A stretch of DNA of 64,000 nt from JACVRM01 sp963817375 (GTDB lineage: Bacteria > Actinomycetota > Thermoleophilia > Gaiellales > Gaiellaceae). The notes under the pieces were generated by a model. The model worked only from the letters and a program-made list of their open reading frames with translations, made no database searches and was not told the origin of the DNA. Where the stretch lies: contig CAWFOB010000005.1 in NCBI GenBank assembly GCA_963817375.1, positions 467,353-531,352 on the forward strand, read 5' to 3'. The position numbers and the translations under genes were made by a program. This document shows, in pieces, positions 14,183 through 22,894 of this stretch (position 1 is the first letter of the stretch; the number at the start of each line of letters is the position of its first letter).

Positions 14183-14857
14183 TTAGAAGCCGCCGCTGGC
14201 GGTCGCCGGCCGGTAGTCTCTCGCCCGCGCGAGGACCTCGAGGGCCTCGCGGCGGGACGAGACGTTCAGCTTGCGAAGCAGGCTCTTCACGTGCGACCGC
14301 ACGGTGTGCTCGGAGATGAAGAGCCGTCGAGCGATGTCATCGGTACCCAGATGCTCGTCGAGCAGGAGCAGGACCTCCAGCTCACGCGCCGAGAGGACGT
14401 TGGCGATCGCCTGCGGGACGCCCGAGTCGCGGTGCCCGCCTGCGCGGACCTGATCGAGCAGGCGCCGTGCAGCCTGGCCGGACAGTGCCGCCTCCCCGCG
14501 CGCGACCGCGTGCAGGAACTCGACGATGCGGTCCGGCGGCTCGGTCTTGAGCAGGTAGCCGGAGGCGCCGCCGCGGATCGCGGCGAGCAGGTTCTCCTGC
14601 GCCTCCGACGAGGTCAGCACGACCACCTCGGCGGTCGGGGCGGCCTCCTTCAGCGACGGCAGCGCCTCGAGCCCGTCGATCTCCGGCATGGAGAGGTCGA
14701 GCAGGATGAGCTGCGGCTGAAGACGGCGTGCCGCTTCGATCGCTTCGCGTCCGTCGGACGCCTCGCCGACCACGTCGAAGCCGTGGCCGGTCAGCAGCGC
14801 CGCGAGTGCCTCGCGGGTGAGCGGATGGTCATCAACGACCAGGATTCTCGTAGCCAC
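14183..14857 (-). CDS. NarL/LuxR-family response regulator
   Basis: A receiver domain (RILVVDDHPLTREAL, phospho-acceptor Asp in LILLDLSMP, Thr/Ser in VVVLTSSEA, Lys in GYLLKT) is followed by a LuxR HTH (LSARELEVLLLLDEHL, then SEHTVRSHVKSLL). GTG at 14857 gives the canonical start VATRILVVDDH; a TTG at 14899 would add 14 residues but would abut the divergent kinase ATG. About 224 residues. It is the likely partner of the kinase at 14901, which is divergently transcribed from a gap of only 43 bp. Confidence 0.88.
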   Translation of the reverse strand: MATRILVVDDHPLTREALAALLTGHGFDVVGEASDGREAIEAARRLQPQLILLDLSMPEIDGLEALPSLKEAAPTAEVVVLTSSEAQENLLAAIRGGASGYLLKTEPPDRIVEFLHAVARGEAALSGQAARRLLDQVRAGGHRDSGVPQAIANVLSARELEVLLLLDEHLGTDDIARRLFISEHTVRSHVKSLLRKLNVSSRREALEVLARARDYRPATASGGF

Positions 14858-14900
14858 CTCCCCCTTATCGGCGGCGACGGGTCTGCCGATTAGGGGCAAT

Positions 14901-16300
14901 ATGGATCGCCCCCAAAAGGATGCTTACCAGACCTGGCTTTGGGGAGAGGCCCTTCTTCTGGGCCTCCTCGCCGCCGCGTTGACACTTTTTGTCGTCTACC
15001 CCACTCTGCGGCAGCCATATGACGTACCGGCCGTGAGGCTGGTGCTGGACACGGTGATCACGCTGGCCGCCGTGGTGGTGGCGGTCCTCGCGGCGGTGCG
15101 GGTGTCCGTCGAGGGTCGCTGGAGCGACGTCTTGCTGTGCACGGGCTTCGCCGTGACCGCGGCTGCGACGTTCTGCTTCTCGGTCGTGCCGCTGCTGGCC
15201 GACTCGACGAAGATCGCGGGGCCTGAGGGCTGGGCGGGCATCGTCGGACGCATCCTCGGCATGGCGTTCATCGCGCTCGCGCCGTTCATCGGGCGCAGGA
15301 CGAGCCGCTCGCGCCGCGCGCTGGCCATCTGCCCTCGGTATCGGCGGCGCGGTGCTGCTCGGCGAGCTGGCTCCTGCTCGAGCAGATCTCGGCGCACCTG
15401 CCGAGCCTCACGACGCAGGACTCCGGCCATCAGCCCATGCAGATGACGGCCGCGCTCGCGGTCCAGGCGCTGCTCGCGCTCGTCGCGCTGCTCGGCTTCT
15501 GGCGCCGCTACCGCGACCAGGGCGAGGACCTGGACCGCTGGCTGGCGCTGGCCGCGACGCTGACGATGTTCGCCGAGGTGCATGCGGTTCTGACGCCGCT
15601 GCCGCAATTAACTTACGTCTCTCAGGGCGACTTCTTGCGCGTGCTGTCCTACGGCGTCCTGCTGACCGGCGTGTGGCGTGCGATCCGCTCGGCGGAGTTC
15701 GGGCGCGCGGTCGCCGAGGAACGTGCGCGCGTCGCGCGCGAGATCCACGACGGGCTGCAGCAGTACCTCTTCTCGATCGCGACGCACGTCTCGTTGCTGC
15801 GCCCGGACACGGTCACCGAGAAGACGATCGAGCAGCTGACGAAGGCGGCCACGGCCGCGCAGCAGGAGGCGCGCTTCGCCGTGCTGGCGCTGTCCTCGGC
15901 GAGCGGGAACGCACCGTTCGACGCGGCGCTGCGCCGCTACGTCGACGTGCTGACCTCCGACGGCGAGCTGGAGGTCGACCTCGAGATCGACGGCGAGGTG
16001 CGCCTCGCCCCGGACGAGCAGATCGAGGTGTTCCGGATCGTCCAGGAGAGCCTCGCCAACGTGCGCAAGCACGCGGGCGCGCGCCACGCCGACGTGCTGA
16101 TCACCCGGCGCGGCGGCCGCCGGGTGCTCGTCGTCGTGGACGACGGCAGCGGTTTCGAGAGCGAGGCAACAGAAGAGACCGCCCGCGCCGGGCAGGGCCT
16201 CCAGAACATCCGCCGCCGTGCCACATCGATCGGCGCAGCGTTCGCCCTCCGTTCGAGCCCGGGCCAGGGCACCGCGCTCGAAGTCGTGCTCCGGTCCTAG
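14901..16300 (+). CDS. Membrane sensor histidine kinase (NarX/DesK type), one frameshift
   Basis: ATG at 14901. Several membrane helices occupy the first 250 residues (LLLGLLAAALTLFVVY, LVLDTVITLAAVVVAVLAAV and later LALVALLGFW). The HisKA_3 dimerisation site is ARVAREIHDGLQQYLF with the phospho-His in EIHDGL. The HATPase_c domain shows FRIVQESLANVRKHA (N-box), VVVDDGSGFE (G1) and GLQNIRRRA (G2). One break near 15330 splits the membrane part. It lies divergent to its likely response regulator, and its stop is inside the first unit of the tandem repeat. Confidence 0.87.
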
Positions 16301-16436
16301 TCGCAGGGAGCCCCCTGCTCCGGACCTAGTGCTGACGAGCCACTTGCTCCGGACCTAGTCGCAGAGAGCCACCTTGCTCCGTACTTCGTGACTGACAGCC
16401 ACGTGCTCAGGACTTAGTGGCTGACAGCCACTAAGT
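16288..16436. repeat. Five-copy degenerate tandem repeat (29-31 bp unit)
   Basis: Units start at 16288, 16317, 16346, 16376 and 16405, each beginning GCTCCGG or a close variant and containing (C)CTAGT...GAGCCAC. The last unit is a perfect hairpin, GACTTAGTGGCT-GAC-AGCCACTAAGTC (16410-16436); the earlier ones are weaker hairpins. The array begins within the kinase 3' end and reaches the 3' end of the convergent dehydrogenase gene, so it acts at least as a terminator region. There are no unique spacers. Confidence 0.75.
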
Positions 16437-17186
16437 CGGGCGCGGGGAGCTGCGGTACACCGCGGCGGCGGCTCGATGGAAGCCGTCCGGCTGGCCCGCG
16501 GCGGCGAAGGTGGCGGCGATCTCCTCCATCTCGCCGACCCAGCGCCAGCCCTTCTTCTCCGCTGATCGGCGCGCGGACTCCAGGCGCTCCGCCAGGTCGG
16601 GGAGCGATAGCGCCCACTCGGCGCGCAGCGTCTCCTCGACGCCCTCCGCCCGCGCGACCGCCTCGATCGCGAGCAGCAGCGCGGCCGTCCCCTTCGACCA
16701 GGCGGCGTAGGCCATCTTCACGGCGGAGGCCGACCCGGACGGGATGACGACCGCCTCGAGCGGCGAGCGGGCGAAGAGCTCCGCGACGGCCGGTGACTCC
16801 GCGCCCGAGAGGTAGAGACGCGTCGTGCCCGGCTCCCACGGCGGCGGGCCGACGACGCCGCCATCCACGTACCGGCCGGCCGTGCCCGCGATCGCCTGCG
16901 CGGTCGCCGGCGCGATCGCGTTCGCATCGACGTAGATCCCGCCGAACCCCGAAAACGGCTTCGCCGTCTCGATTGCCGCGTGCGGCGGGCAGAGGGAGAC
17001 GACAACGTCACAGTGTCCGGCCAGCTCCTCCGGCGTCCCGGCGTCCGCGAGCCCCGCCTCCCGCGCGCGTGAAGCGGTGGCGGCGCTGCGACCCACGGAC
17101 GCCCACAGCACCTCGTGCCCACCCATGCGCAGCGCGGCGCCAACGGCGGCGCCCATCTCGCCCGGGTGCACCAGGCCGATCCTCAT
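16431..17186 (-). CDS. NAD(P)-binding 6-phosphogluconate dehydrogenase-like protein with DUF1932 C-terminal domain
   Basis: 251 residues from ATG 17186. A Rossmann fold begins MRIGLVHPGEMGAAVGAAL (GxxGxxxG-like). A substrate-side YVDANAIAPATA segment and VDGGVVGPPP follow, as in beta-hydroxyacid dehydrogenases. The C-terminal helical domain with SAVKMAYAAWSKGTAALL, containing the conserved Lys-Met pair, matches DUF1932. The substrate is unknown. Its start overlaps the hisA stop (ATGA), so it is co-transcribed with hisA, though no histidine-pathway role is known for this family. Confidence 0.82.
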   Translation of the reverse strand: MRIGLVHPGEMGAAVGAALRMGGHEVLWASVGRSAATASRAREAGLADAGTPEELAGHCDVVVSLCPPHAAIETAKPFSGFGGIYVDANAIAPATAQAIAGTAGRYVDGGVVGPPPWEPGTTRLYLSGAESPAVAELFARSPLEAVVIPSGSASAVKMAYAAWSKGTAALLLAIEAVARAEGVEETLRAEWALSLPDLAERLESARRSAEKKGWRWVGEMEEIAATFAAAGQPDGFHRAAAAVYRSSPRPT

Positions 17187-17890
17187 CCCGCGAGCCGCTC
17201 CAGCGGAATCCGGCCCTCCAGCAACGCGCGTCCCACCACGGCAGCTTCGCACCCGGTCCGCTCGACCGCTTCCAGATCGGCCTCCGAGGAGACGCCGCCC
17301 GCCGCGAGCACGGCCGGCCCGTGCCCAACGACCCGGCCGAGCAGCGCGACGTCGGGCCCGCGAAGCGTCCCGTCACGGCTGATCGCCGTGCAGAGCACGC
17401 GCGCGACGCCCACATCGGCGCACCGCCGGAGCGCCTCGTCGACGCCCAGGCCGCTCGACGCCGTCCACCCCGCCGTTCGCACCTCGCCGTCCCGCACGTC
17501 GAGCGCGACCACGAGCCGTTCCCCAAGCGCCGCGGCAAAGGCCGCGAGCGCCTCCGCGGACGCGAACGCCGCCGTCCCGACGATCACCCGGTCGGCGCCC
17601 GCGGACACCAGCAGCAGCGCGTCGTCGACGCTCCGCACGCCGCCGGACGCCTGCACGGCCGCCGGCCGCGCGGCCTCGACCAAGCGCGCGACGAGCCCGG
17701 GCCGCAGCCGGCCGCTGCGCGCACCGTCGAGGTCGACCACATGCACCAGCGGCGCGCCCGCCGACGCGAAGCGCCGGACGAGGGCCGCCGGGTCTCCCGC
17801 CTCCGCTACCACCCGGTCGTAGGCGCCCTGCTCGAGCCGCGCCGCGGAGTCGCCGAGCACGTCGACGGCAGGGATCAACTGCATTGCCAT
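17183..17890 (-). CDS. hisA: 1-(5-phosphoribosyl)-5-[(5-phosphoribosylamino)methylideneamino]imidazole-4-carboxamide isomerase (HisA)
   Basis: 235 residues, a (beta/alpha)8 phosphate-binding barrel. The catalytic acids are in LIPAVDV (strand 1) and VVALDVRDG (strand 5). Phosphate-binding glycines are in QASGGVRS and LAAGGVSS, and GTAAF follows the first. It catalyses the Amadori isomerisation of ProFAR, the fourth step of histidine synthesis. In actinobacteria the same fold can be PriA (also serving tryptophan synthesis); that cannot be settled by eye. It is unusual in being split from the rest of the his operon and divergent to the TrpR-like regulator, with only 14 bp between start codons. 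Confidence 0.87.
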   Translation of the reverse strand: MAMQLIPAVDVLGDSAARLEQGAYDRVVAEAGDPAALVRRFASAGAPLVHVVDLDGARSGRLRPGLVARLVEAARPAAVQASGGVRSVDDALLLVSAGADRVIVGTAAFASAEALAAFAAALGERLVVALDVRDGEVRTAGWTASSGLGVDEALRRCADVGVARVLCTAISRDGTLRGPDVALLGRVVGHGPAVLAAGGVSSEADLEAVERTGCEAAVVGRALLEGRIPLERLAG

Positions 17891-17910
17891 GTTACCATGC
17901 TAATATGGCA
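17884..17910. promoter_or_regulatory. Palindrome between divergent hisA and TrpR-like gene
   Basis: Arms TGCCAT and ATGGCA flank GTTACCATGCTAAT, giving a roughly 26-bp dyad that spans both start codons. Position and symmetry suit an operator for the neighbouring TrpR-family protein, and leaderless or near-leaderless starts. Inference from position only. Confidence 0.45.
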
Positions 17911-18237
17911 GCACAGTTGGCCGCCAACGACCCCCGACACGAATGGCATACGACCGAGACGAGCGAGCTCTTCGAGGCGATCCTCTCGCTGCGAACGGAG
18001 GAGGAGGCGGCGGCATTCTTCCGGGACCTCTGCACGCTGTCGGAGCTGGAGGCGCTGACGCATCGCTGGCAGGTGGCGCGGCTGGTGGAAGCCGGGATGC
18101 CGTACCAGGCCGTCGCGTCGGAGACGGGCGCGTCGACGACGACGGTGACGCGCGTGGCGCACTGGCTGCGCCACGGCGAGGGCGGGTACCGGCTGGCGCT
18201 CGAGCGTACGGGCTCCAGCAGCGTTCAGACCGCCTGA
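17905..18237 (+). CDS. TrpR/YerC-YecD family transcriptional regulator (candidate HisR)
   Basis: 110 residues. The Trp-repressor fold is visible: FFRDLCTLSELEALTHRW, then VARLVEAGMPYQAVA and the HTH SETGASTTTVTRVAHWL. YerC/YecD-type members of this family have been linked to histidine regulation in other phyla (HisR). Here the gene is the first of the rightward his operon and faces hisA, which fits autoregulation and control of both his transcripts. ATG at 17905 is 14 bp from the hisA start. The hisG frame begins within its stop codon. Confidence 0.85.
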   Translation: MAAQLAANDPRHEWHTTETSELFEAILSLRTEEEAAAFFRDLCTLSELEALTHRWQVARLVEAGMPYQAVASETGASTTTVTRVAHWLRHGEGGYRLALERTGSSSVQTA

Positions 18238-19073
18238 GGATCGCCGTCCCCGTCAAGGGCCGGCTGCGCGAGCCTGCGGTGGCGCTGCTCCACGACGCCG
18301 GCCTCGGCCCCGAAGAGCCCGGCGAGCGCGCGCTCGCGTTCCCGTGCCGGAACGCACCGGTCGACGTGCTCCTCGTACGCGCTGCCGACGTCCCCGAGTA
18401 CGTCCAGGACGGCGCCGTCGACTGCGGCATCACCGGGCTCGACCTCGTCGAAGAGCGCGGCGTCGACGTCGATGAGCTGCTGCGGCTCGGCTTCGGCGCG
18501 TGCACGCTCGAGGCCGCCGTCCCGGAGGAGGCGCCGATAGCTACGCTCGAGGAGCTCGACGGCCTGCGCGCGGCAACTGTCTACCCTCGGCTCGCCGCGC
18601 GGCTGCTCGCCGAGCGCGGCATCGACGTGGAGCTCGTCGAGGTGACGGGATCGGTGGAGGTCGCACCGCGCCTGGGCCTTGCGGACGCGATCGTCGACCT
18701 CGTCTCGAGCGGGAACACGCTGCAGACGAACGGGCTGCGCTCGCTCGGCGCGGTCTTCGCATCCGAGGCCGTCCTCATCGGCCGCCGCGAGGGAGATGAG
18801 CGCGGCCGCCGGCTCGCCGGGATCCTGCGCAGCGTCGTCGACGCACGCGCGAGCCGCTACCTGATGCTCAATGCGCCGGTCGAGGCCGTGGGGCGCATCA
18901 CCGATCTCGTCCCCGGCTCGCGCTCGCCGACGGTCGTCCCGCTCGCCGAGCCGGGGATGGTCGCGGTGCACGCGGTCGTGCCGGCCGACGACGTCTGGCT
19001 GCTCCTGCCGCGCCTCGAGGAGGCCGGCGCGTCGTCGATCCTGCTCGTCCCGGTCGAGCGGATGCTCGGATGA
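18234..19073 (+). CDS. hisG: ATP phosphoribosyltransferase (HisG, long form)
   Basis: Product of about 279 residues: LRIAVPVKGRL opens the periplasmic-binding-like fold, with VDCGITGLDLV, the PRPP/phosphate loop DAIVDLVSSGNTLQTNGL, and a C-terminal ACT-like regulatory domain (TDLVPGSRSPTVVPL, GMVAVHAVV). The C-terminal domain marks the long, feedback-regulated HisG that needs no HisZ. No ATG, GTG or TTG lies near the expected start; the frame opens with CTG at 18234, overlapping the regulator stop as CTGA. First committed step of histidine synthesis. Confidence 0.9.
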   Translation: MRIAVPVKGRLREPAVALLHDAGLGPEEPGERALAFPCRNAPVDVLLVRAADVPEYVQDGAVDCGITGLDLVEERGVDVDELLRLGFGACTLEAAVPEEAPIATLEELDGLRAATVYPRLAARLLAERGIDVELVEVTGSVEVAPRLGLADAIVDLVSSGNTLQTNGLRSLGAVFASEAVLIGRREGDERGRRLAGILRSVVDARASRYLMLNAPVEAVGRITDLVPGSRSPTVVPLAEPGMVAVHAVVPADDVWLLLPRLEEAGASSILLVPVERMLG

Positions 19074-20092
19074 GCGACGTCGCGGCGATCGTCGGCGACG
19101 TCCGCGCCCGCGGCGACGAGGCCCTGCGCGAGTGGGCGCTTCGCCTCGACGGCGCGGAGCCCACGCGCGCCCGACCGGAGAGTGACCTCCCCGTCGACGC
19201 GCTGCTCGCGCTCGCGGACGCCGTCCGTCGGTGGCACGCGCTCCAGCGGCCGCAGGACGTGCGCCTCGAGACCGCGCCCGGCGTGACGCTCGAGCGGCGG
19301 TGGCTGCCACTTCACGCGGTCGGGATCTACGTGCCGCGCCGGCTCGTCTCCACGCTCGTCATGTGCGCGGTCCCGGCCCAGGTGGCGGGCGTCGAGCGCA
19401 TCGTCGTGGTCACGCCGCCCGACGGCGCCGGCCTCGTCGCCGCGGCCGCCGAGGCGCTCGGCGTCACCGAGGTCTGGGCGCTCGGCGGCCCGCACGCGAT
19501 CGCGGCACTCGCGTACGGGACGGAGTCGATCCCGCGCGTGGACAAGATCGTCGGGCCCGGGAACGCGTACGTGAACGAAGCGAAGCTGCTCGTCTCGGCC
19601 GACGTGGCGATCGACCTCCCGGCCGGCCCCTCCGAGCTTGTCGTCCTCGCCGGCCGCGGCGCCGACCTGGACGCGGCACAGGCCGAGCTCGCCGCTCAGG
19701 CAGAGCACGGCCCCGGGACGCGCTGCACGCTCGTCGAGGCAGACGGCGACCTGGAGGCGGCGCTCGCCGAGGTCGAACGGATGGCGCCCGAGCACCTGCT
19801 CCTGCTCGGCGAGGACGCCGAGGCGCTCGCGCCGCGAGTCCGCAACGCCGGCGCCGTCTTCGTCGGGCGCAGCTCGTCCGTCGCCGCCGGCGACTACGCC
19901 ACCGGCGGCAACCACGTGCTCCCGACCGGCGGCTGGGCGCGCGCGGTCGGCGGGCTCGGGCTTGAGACGTTCCTGCGGCCGGTCACCGTCCAGCGCGTGA
20001 CGGCCGACGGGCTGGCGCGCCTGCGGCCGGTGGTCGAGGCGCTCGCCGGCGTCGAGGGCATGCCCGCGCACGCGGCGGCGGTGCGCCGATGA
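19070..20092 (+). CDS. hisD: Histidinol dehydrogenase (HisD), N-terminally short
   Basis: 340 residues from an ATGA overlap with hisG. Landmarks: VGIYVPRR, GPGNAYVNEAK, DLPAGPSE, the zinc ligands Gln and His in AQAEHGPG, the catalytic Glu-His in MAPEHLLL, GDYATGGNHVLPT and the terminal His in MPAHAAA. It oxidises histidinol to histidine in two NAD steps. The usual enzyme is about 430 residues; about 80 N-terminal residues are missing here, though all catalytic residues remain. No frameshift is evident. Confidence 0.92.
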   Translation: MSDVAAIVGDVRARGDEALREWALRLDGAEPTRARPESDLPVDALLALADAVRRWHALQRPQDVRLETAPGVTLERRWLPLHAVGIYVPRRLVSTLVMCAVPAQVAGVERIVVVTPPDGAGLVAAAAEALGVTEVWALGGPHAIAALAYGTESIPRVDKIVGPGNAYVNEAKLLVSADVAIDLPAGPSELVVLAGRGADLDAAQAELAAQAEHGPGTRCTLVEADGDLEAALAEVERMAPEHLLLLGEDAEALAPRVRNAGAVFVGRSSSVAAGDYATGGNHVLPTGGWARAVGGLGLETFLRPVTVQRVTADGLARLRPVVEALAGVEGMPAHAAAVRR

Positions 20093-21046
20093 GAACGCTG
20101 CCCGAGGCCTTCGCGCCCTACAGCTGGGCGCCGTCGACGGAGGAGCTCGCGCGCAGTGTGGAGCTCGACCCGGCGCAGATCGTGCGCTTCGACGGCAACG
20201 TGCCGCCTTGGCCGCGGCCGTCCGCGCGGCCGGGCACGATCGCCGGCCGGCTCGCCGAGATCAACGCCTATCCGCATGGCGGCTATCCGGAGCTCGAGCG
20301 CGCGATCGCCGATTACGCCGGGGTCGAGCCGCAGCAGGTCGTGCTCGGCGCCGGGGCGGACGACCTGATCCTGCTCTGCGCGCGCGCCTTCGCGGGGCCT
20401 GGCGACACGGTCGGGATCGCGGACTCGCCGACCTACCCGCTCTACCGGGTCGCTGCCGGCCTCGCCGGCGCGGACGTGGGCGACGCCGACCCGGCCGTGA
20501 CGTTCACCTGCCGCCCCAACAACCCGACGGGGGAGCTGGGCGACCTGCCCGCTGCCCGGCCGCTCGTCGTCGACGAGGCGTACTGGGAGTACGCCGGCGA
20601 AACGGCCACGCACCTGCTGAAGGACGGCGTCGTCGTCATCCGGACGTTCTCCAAGGCCTTCGGCCTGGCCGGCGCCCGCATCGGCTACGCGCTCGCCGAC
20701 CGCGAGACCGCCGCGGAGCTGAACCGCCGCCAGGCGCCGCTCCCGGTCACGACGCTATCCGCGCAGCTCGCGCTGGCCGGCCTCGCCGACCCGCCCGACG
20801 TCGCGCCGGTCGTCGAGGAACGGCTGCGCGTCGAGCACGGCGTCCGCGCGCTCGGTCTCGAGCCGCTGCCCTCCCGGACGAACTTCCTGTTCGTTCCGGT
20901 CGACGACGCGCCCGCGCTGGCCGAGGCGCTGCTCCGCTCGGGCGTCGTCGTGCGCACCTTCCCCGGGGGGATCCGCTTCAACGTCCGTGATCCCGAGGAC
21001 GACGACCTCCTGCTCGACGCGCTCGCGCGCGCGCTGATCCATGCCG
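20089..21046 (+). CDS. hisC: Histidinol-phosphate aminotransferase (HisC), C-terminus unsettled
   Basis: ATGA overlap with hisD. Fold-type I aminotransferase: FDGNVPPWP, AYPHGGYPELERAI, VLGAGADDLILL, TCRPNNPTGE, VVDEAYWEYAGET, the PLP lysine in RTFSKAFGLAGARIGY, and the phosphate-binding Arg in GIRFNVRDPEDDD. Transfers an amino group from glutamate to imidazole-acetol phosphate. The frame does not stop before hisB but runs on into hisB in a wrong frame, so one base error near 21030-21046 probably hides the true stop. Expected length is about 318 residues. Confidence 0.88.
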
Positions 21047-21624
21047 GCACCGGTCGCCCCGCAGGGCGGCCGCCGGGCGCGCCGCCTGCGCGCGACGGCC
21101 GAGACGCGCATCAGCGTGCGGCTCGCGCTCGACGGTGCCGGCCGCGTGCGCGTGGCCACCGGCGCGGGCCTCGACGATCACCTGCTCGAGCAGCTCGCCT
21201 TCCACGCCGGCCTCGACCTCGTGCTCGAGGGCGCCGGCGACCTCGAGACCGGCGACCACCACACGGCCGAGGACGCGGCGATCGCGCTCGGCGAGGCGCT
21301 CGACCGTCGCGCTCGGCGACCGCCGCGGCATCGCCCGGTACGGCGACGCGGTCGTGCCGATGGACGACGCGCTCGCGCGCGCCGCGGTCGACCTCGGCGG
21401 GCGGCCGTGGGCCGAGGTGCAGCCTGGAGCACGACCCCGGCATGGCCGCGCACATGCTCGGCAGCCTCGCGCAGGCGGGCCGCCTCGCGATACACGTCGA
21501 GGCCACGGGGGCAGACGACCATCACGTCGCCGAGGCCGCGTTCAAGGCGGTCGGCCGCGCGCTGCGCAAGGCCGTGGCGGCCGAGGCCGGCCGCGGGCTG
21601 CCGTCGACCAAGGGGCTCGTGTGA
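21041..21624 (+). CDS. hisB: Imidazoleglycerol-phosphate dehydratase (HisB), frameshifted
   Basis: ATG at 21041. The N-terminal TAETRISVRLALDG strand precedes GLDDHLLEQLAFHAGLDL and GDHHTAEDAAIALGEAL, which carry manganese-ligand histidines. After breaks near 21305 and 21425, the second half (EHDPGMAAHMLGSLAQ, HVEATGADDHHVAEAAF, PSTKGLV) completes the fold. About 194 residues. Dehydrates imidazoleglycerol phosphate. The last 65 codons lie in the same frame as hisC, which is coincidental. The stop overlaps the hisH GTG. Confidence 0.87.
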
Positions 21625-22169
21625 CGCGCGTCGCCGTCTGCGACTACGGCGCCGGGAACATCCGCTCGGTCGCGATCGCGCTCGAACGCCTCGGCGCGCA
21701 GGTGACCGTCACCACGGACGCGGACACGGTGGCCGGCGCCGACCTCGCCGTCCTCCCCGGCGTCGGCTCGGCTGCCAGCGCAATGGCGGCCCTGCGCTCG
21801 GCCGGCATCGACGAGGCGCTCCGCGCGCGCGCACGGGGACCCACGCTCGGCATCTGCCTCGGGCTCCAGCTCGCCCTCGAGCATTCGGAGGAGGACGGCG
21901 GCGTCGACGGGCCTCGGCCTCCTGCCCGGCCGCGCACGCCGTCTCCGCGAGGGGCGCGTGCCGCGGATCGGCTGGGCGCCGGTCGACCCGCTCGGGACAC
22001 GTTCTACTTCGCCCACTCCTTCGCGGCCGACACGTCCGCGGCCACCGCCTGGTCGGAGGGGTACGTCGCCGAGGCGCGGTCCGGTGCGTTCCTCGGCGTC
22101 CAGTTCCACCCGGAGAAGAGCGGCGCCGCGGGCGCCCGCTACCTGGAGCGATGCCTCTCCCCCGCCTGA
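21621..22169 (+). CDS. hisH: Imidazole glycerol phosphate synthase glutaminase subunit (HisH), two compensating frameshifts
   Basis: GTGA overlap with hisB. Class I glutamine amidotransferase: VCDYGAGNIRSV, VLPGVGS, the nucleophile Cys in LGICLGLQLAL, and the His-Glu pair in QFHPEKSG. The stretch between about 21910 and 21995 is out of frame and then returns; reading it in the neighbouring frame restores GLGLLPGRA and RVPRIGWAPV. Slightly short at about 182 residues. Supplies ammonia to HisF. Its 3' end overlaps hisF by 19 bp. Confidence 0.88.
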   Translation: MTRVAVCDYGAGNIRSVAIALERLGAQVTVTTDADTVAGADLAVLPGVGSAASAMAALRSAGIDEALRARARGPTLGICLGLQLALEHSEEDGGVDGPRPPARPRTPSPRGARAADRLGAGRPARDTFYFAHSFAADTSAATAWSEGYVAEARSGAFLGVQFHPEKSGAAGARYLERCLSPA

Positions 22170-22894
22170 TCCCGTGCCTCGACGTCGCGGGCGGCCGCGT
22201 GGTCAAGGGCATCCGCTTCCAGGCTCTCCGCGACGCCGGCGATCCGGTCGAGCTCGGCGCCCGCTACTCGGAGGCCGGCGCTGACGAGCTCGTCTTCCTC
22301 GACGTGAAGGCGACGCTCGAGGAGCGCGCCAACCGGATCGAGCTCGTCGAACGGGTCGCCGAGCGGCTCGCCATCCCGTTCACGGTCGGTGGAGGCGTGC
22401 GCTCGGCCGCCGACGCGGAGGCACTCCTGCGTGCGGGTGCGGACAAGGTGGCCGTGAACAGTGCTGCGCTGGAGCGCCCGGCACTCATCGGCGAGCTGGC
22501 GGAGCGCGTCGGCTCGCAGGCCGTCGTGCTCGCCGTCGACGCGACCCGCGGGCGGGTCCATGCCCGCGCGGGGACCACCGACTCCGGGCGCGACGCGGCG
22601 GAGTGGGCCGCCGAGGGCGAAGCGCTCGGCGCCGGCGAGATCCTGCTCACCTCGATCGACGCCGACGGCACTCGCGCCGGCTACGACCTCGAGCTCACTG
22701 CCCGGGTCGCACGGGCCGTATCCGTCCCGGTCATCGCGTCCGGCGGGGCGGGGGGCGCCGAGCACGTCGCCGAGGCGCTGGAGATCGCCCAGGCGGCGCT
22801 GCTCGCATCGATCCTCCATGAAGACCCCGACCGGCTGGCGTCGCTGCGTGGCGAGCTGCGCGCCGCCGGCGTCCCCCTCCGCGATGCCGCCTGA
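22151..22894 (+). CDS. hisF: Imidazole glycerol phosphate synthase cyclase subunit (HisF)
   Basis: 247 residues, intact. Signature residues: RLIPCLDVAGGRVVKG with the catalytic Asp, VFLDVKAT, PFTVGGGVRS, DKVAVNSAAL, VVLAVDATRG, ILLTSIDADGT with the second catalytic Asp, and VIASGGAGG. Closes the imidazole ring and releases AICAR. ATG at 22151 lies within hisH, implying strong translational coupling of the heterodimer subunits. Confidence 0.95.
   Translation: MPLPRLIPCLDVAGGRVVKGIRFQALRDAGDPVELGARYSEAGADELVFLDVKATLEERANRIELVERVAERLAIPFTVGGGVRSAADAEALLRAGADKVAVNSAALERPALIGELAERVGSQAVVLAVDATRGRVHARAGTTDSGRDAAEWAAEGEALGAGEILLTSIDADGTRAGYDLELTARVARAVSVPVIASGGAGGAEHVAEALEIAQAALLASILHEDPDRLASLRGELRAAGVPLRDAA

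Noticed and set aside
16288..16436. CRISPR array
   Set aside because: Repeats are directly adjacent and degenerate, with no unique spacers and no cas genes.
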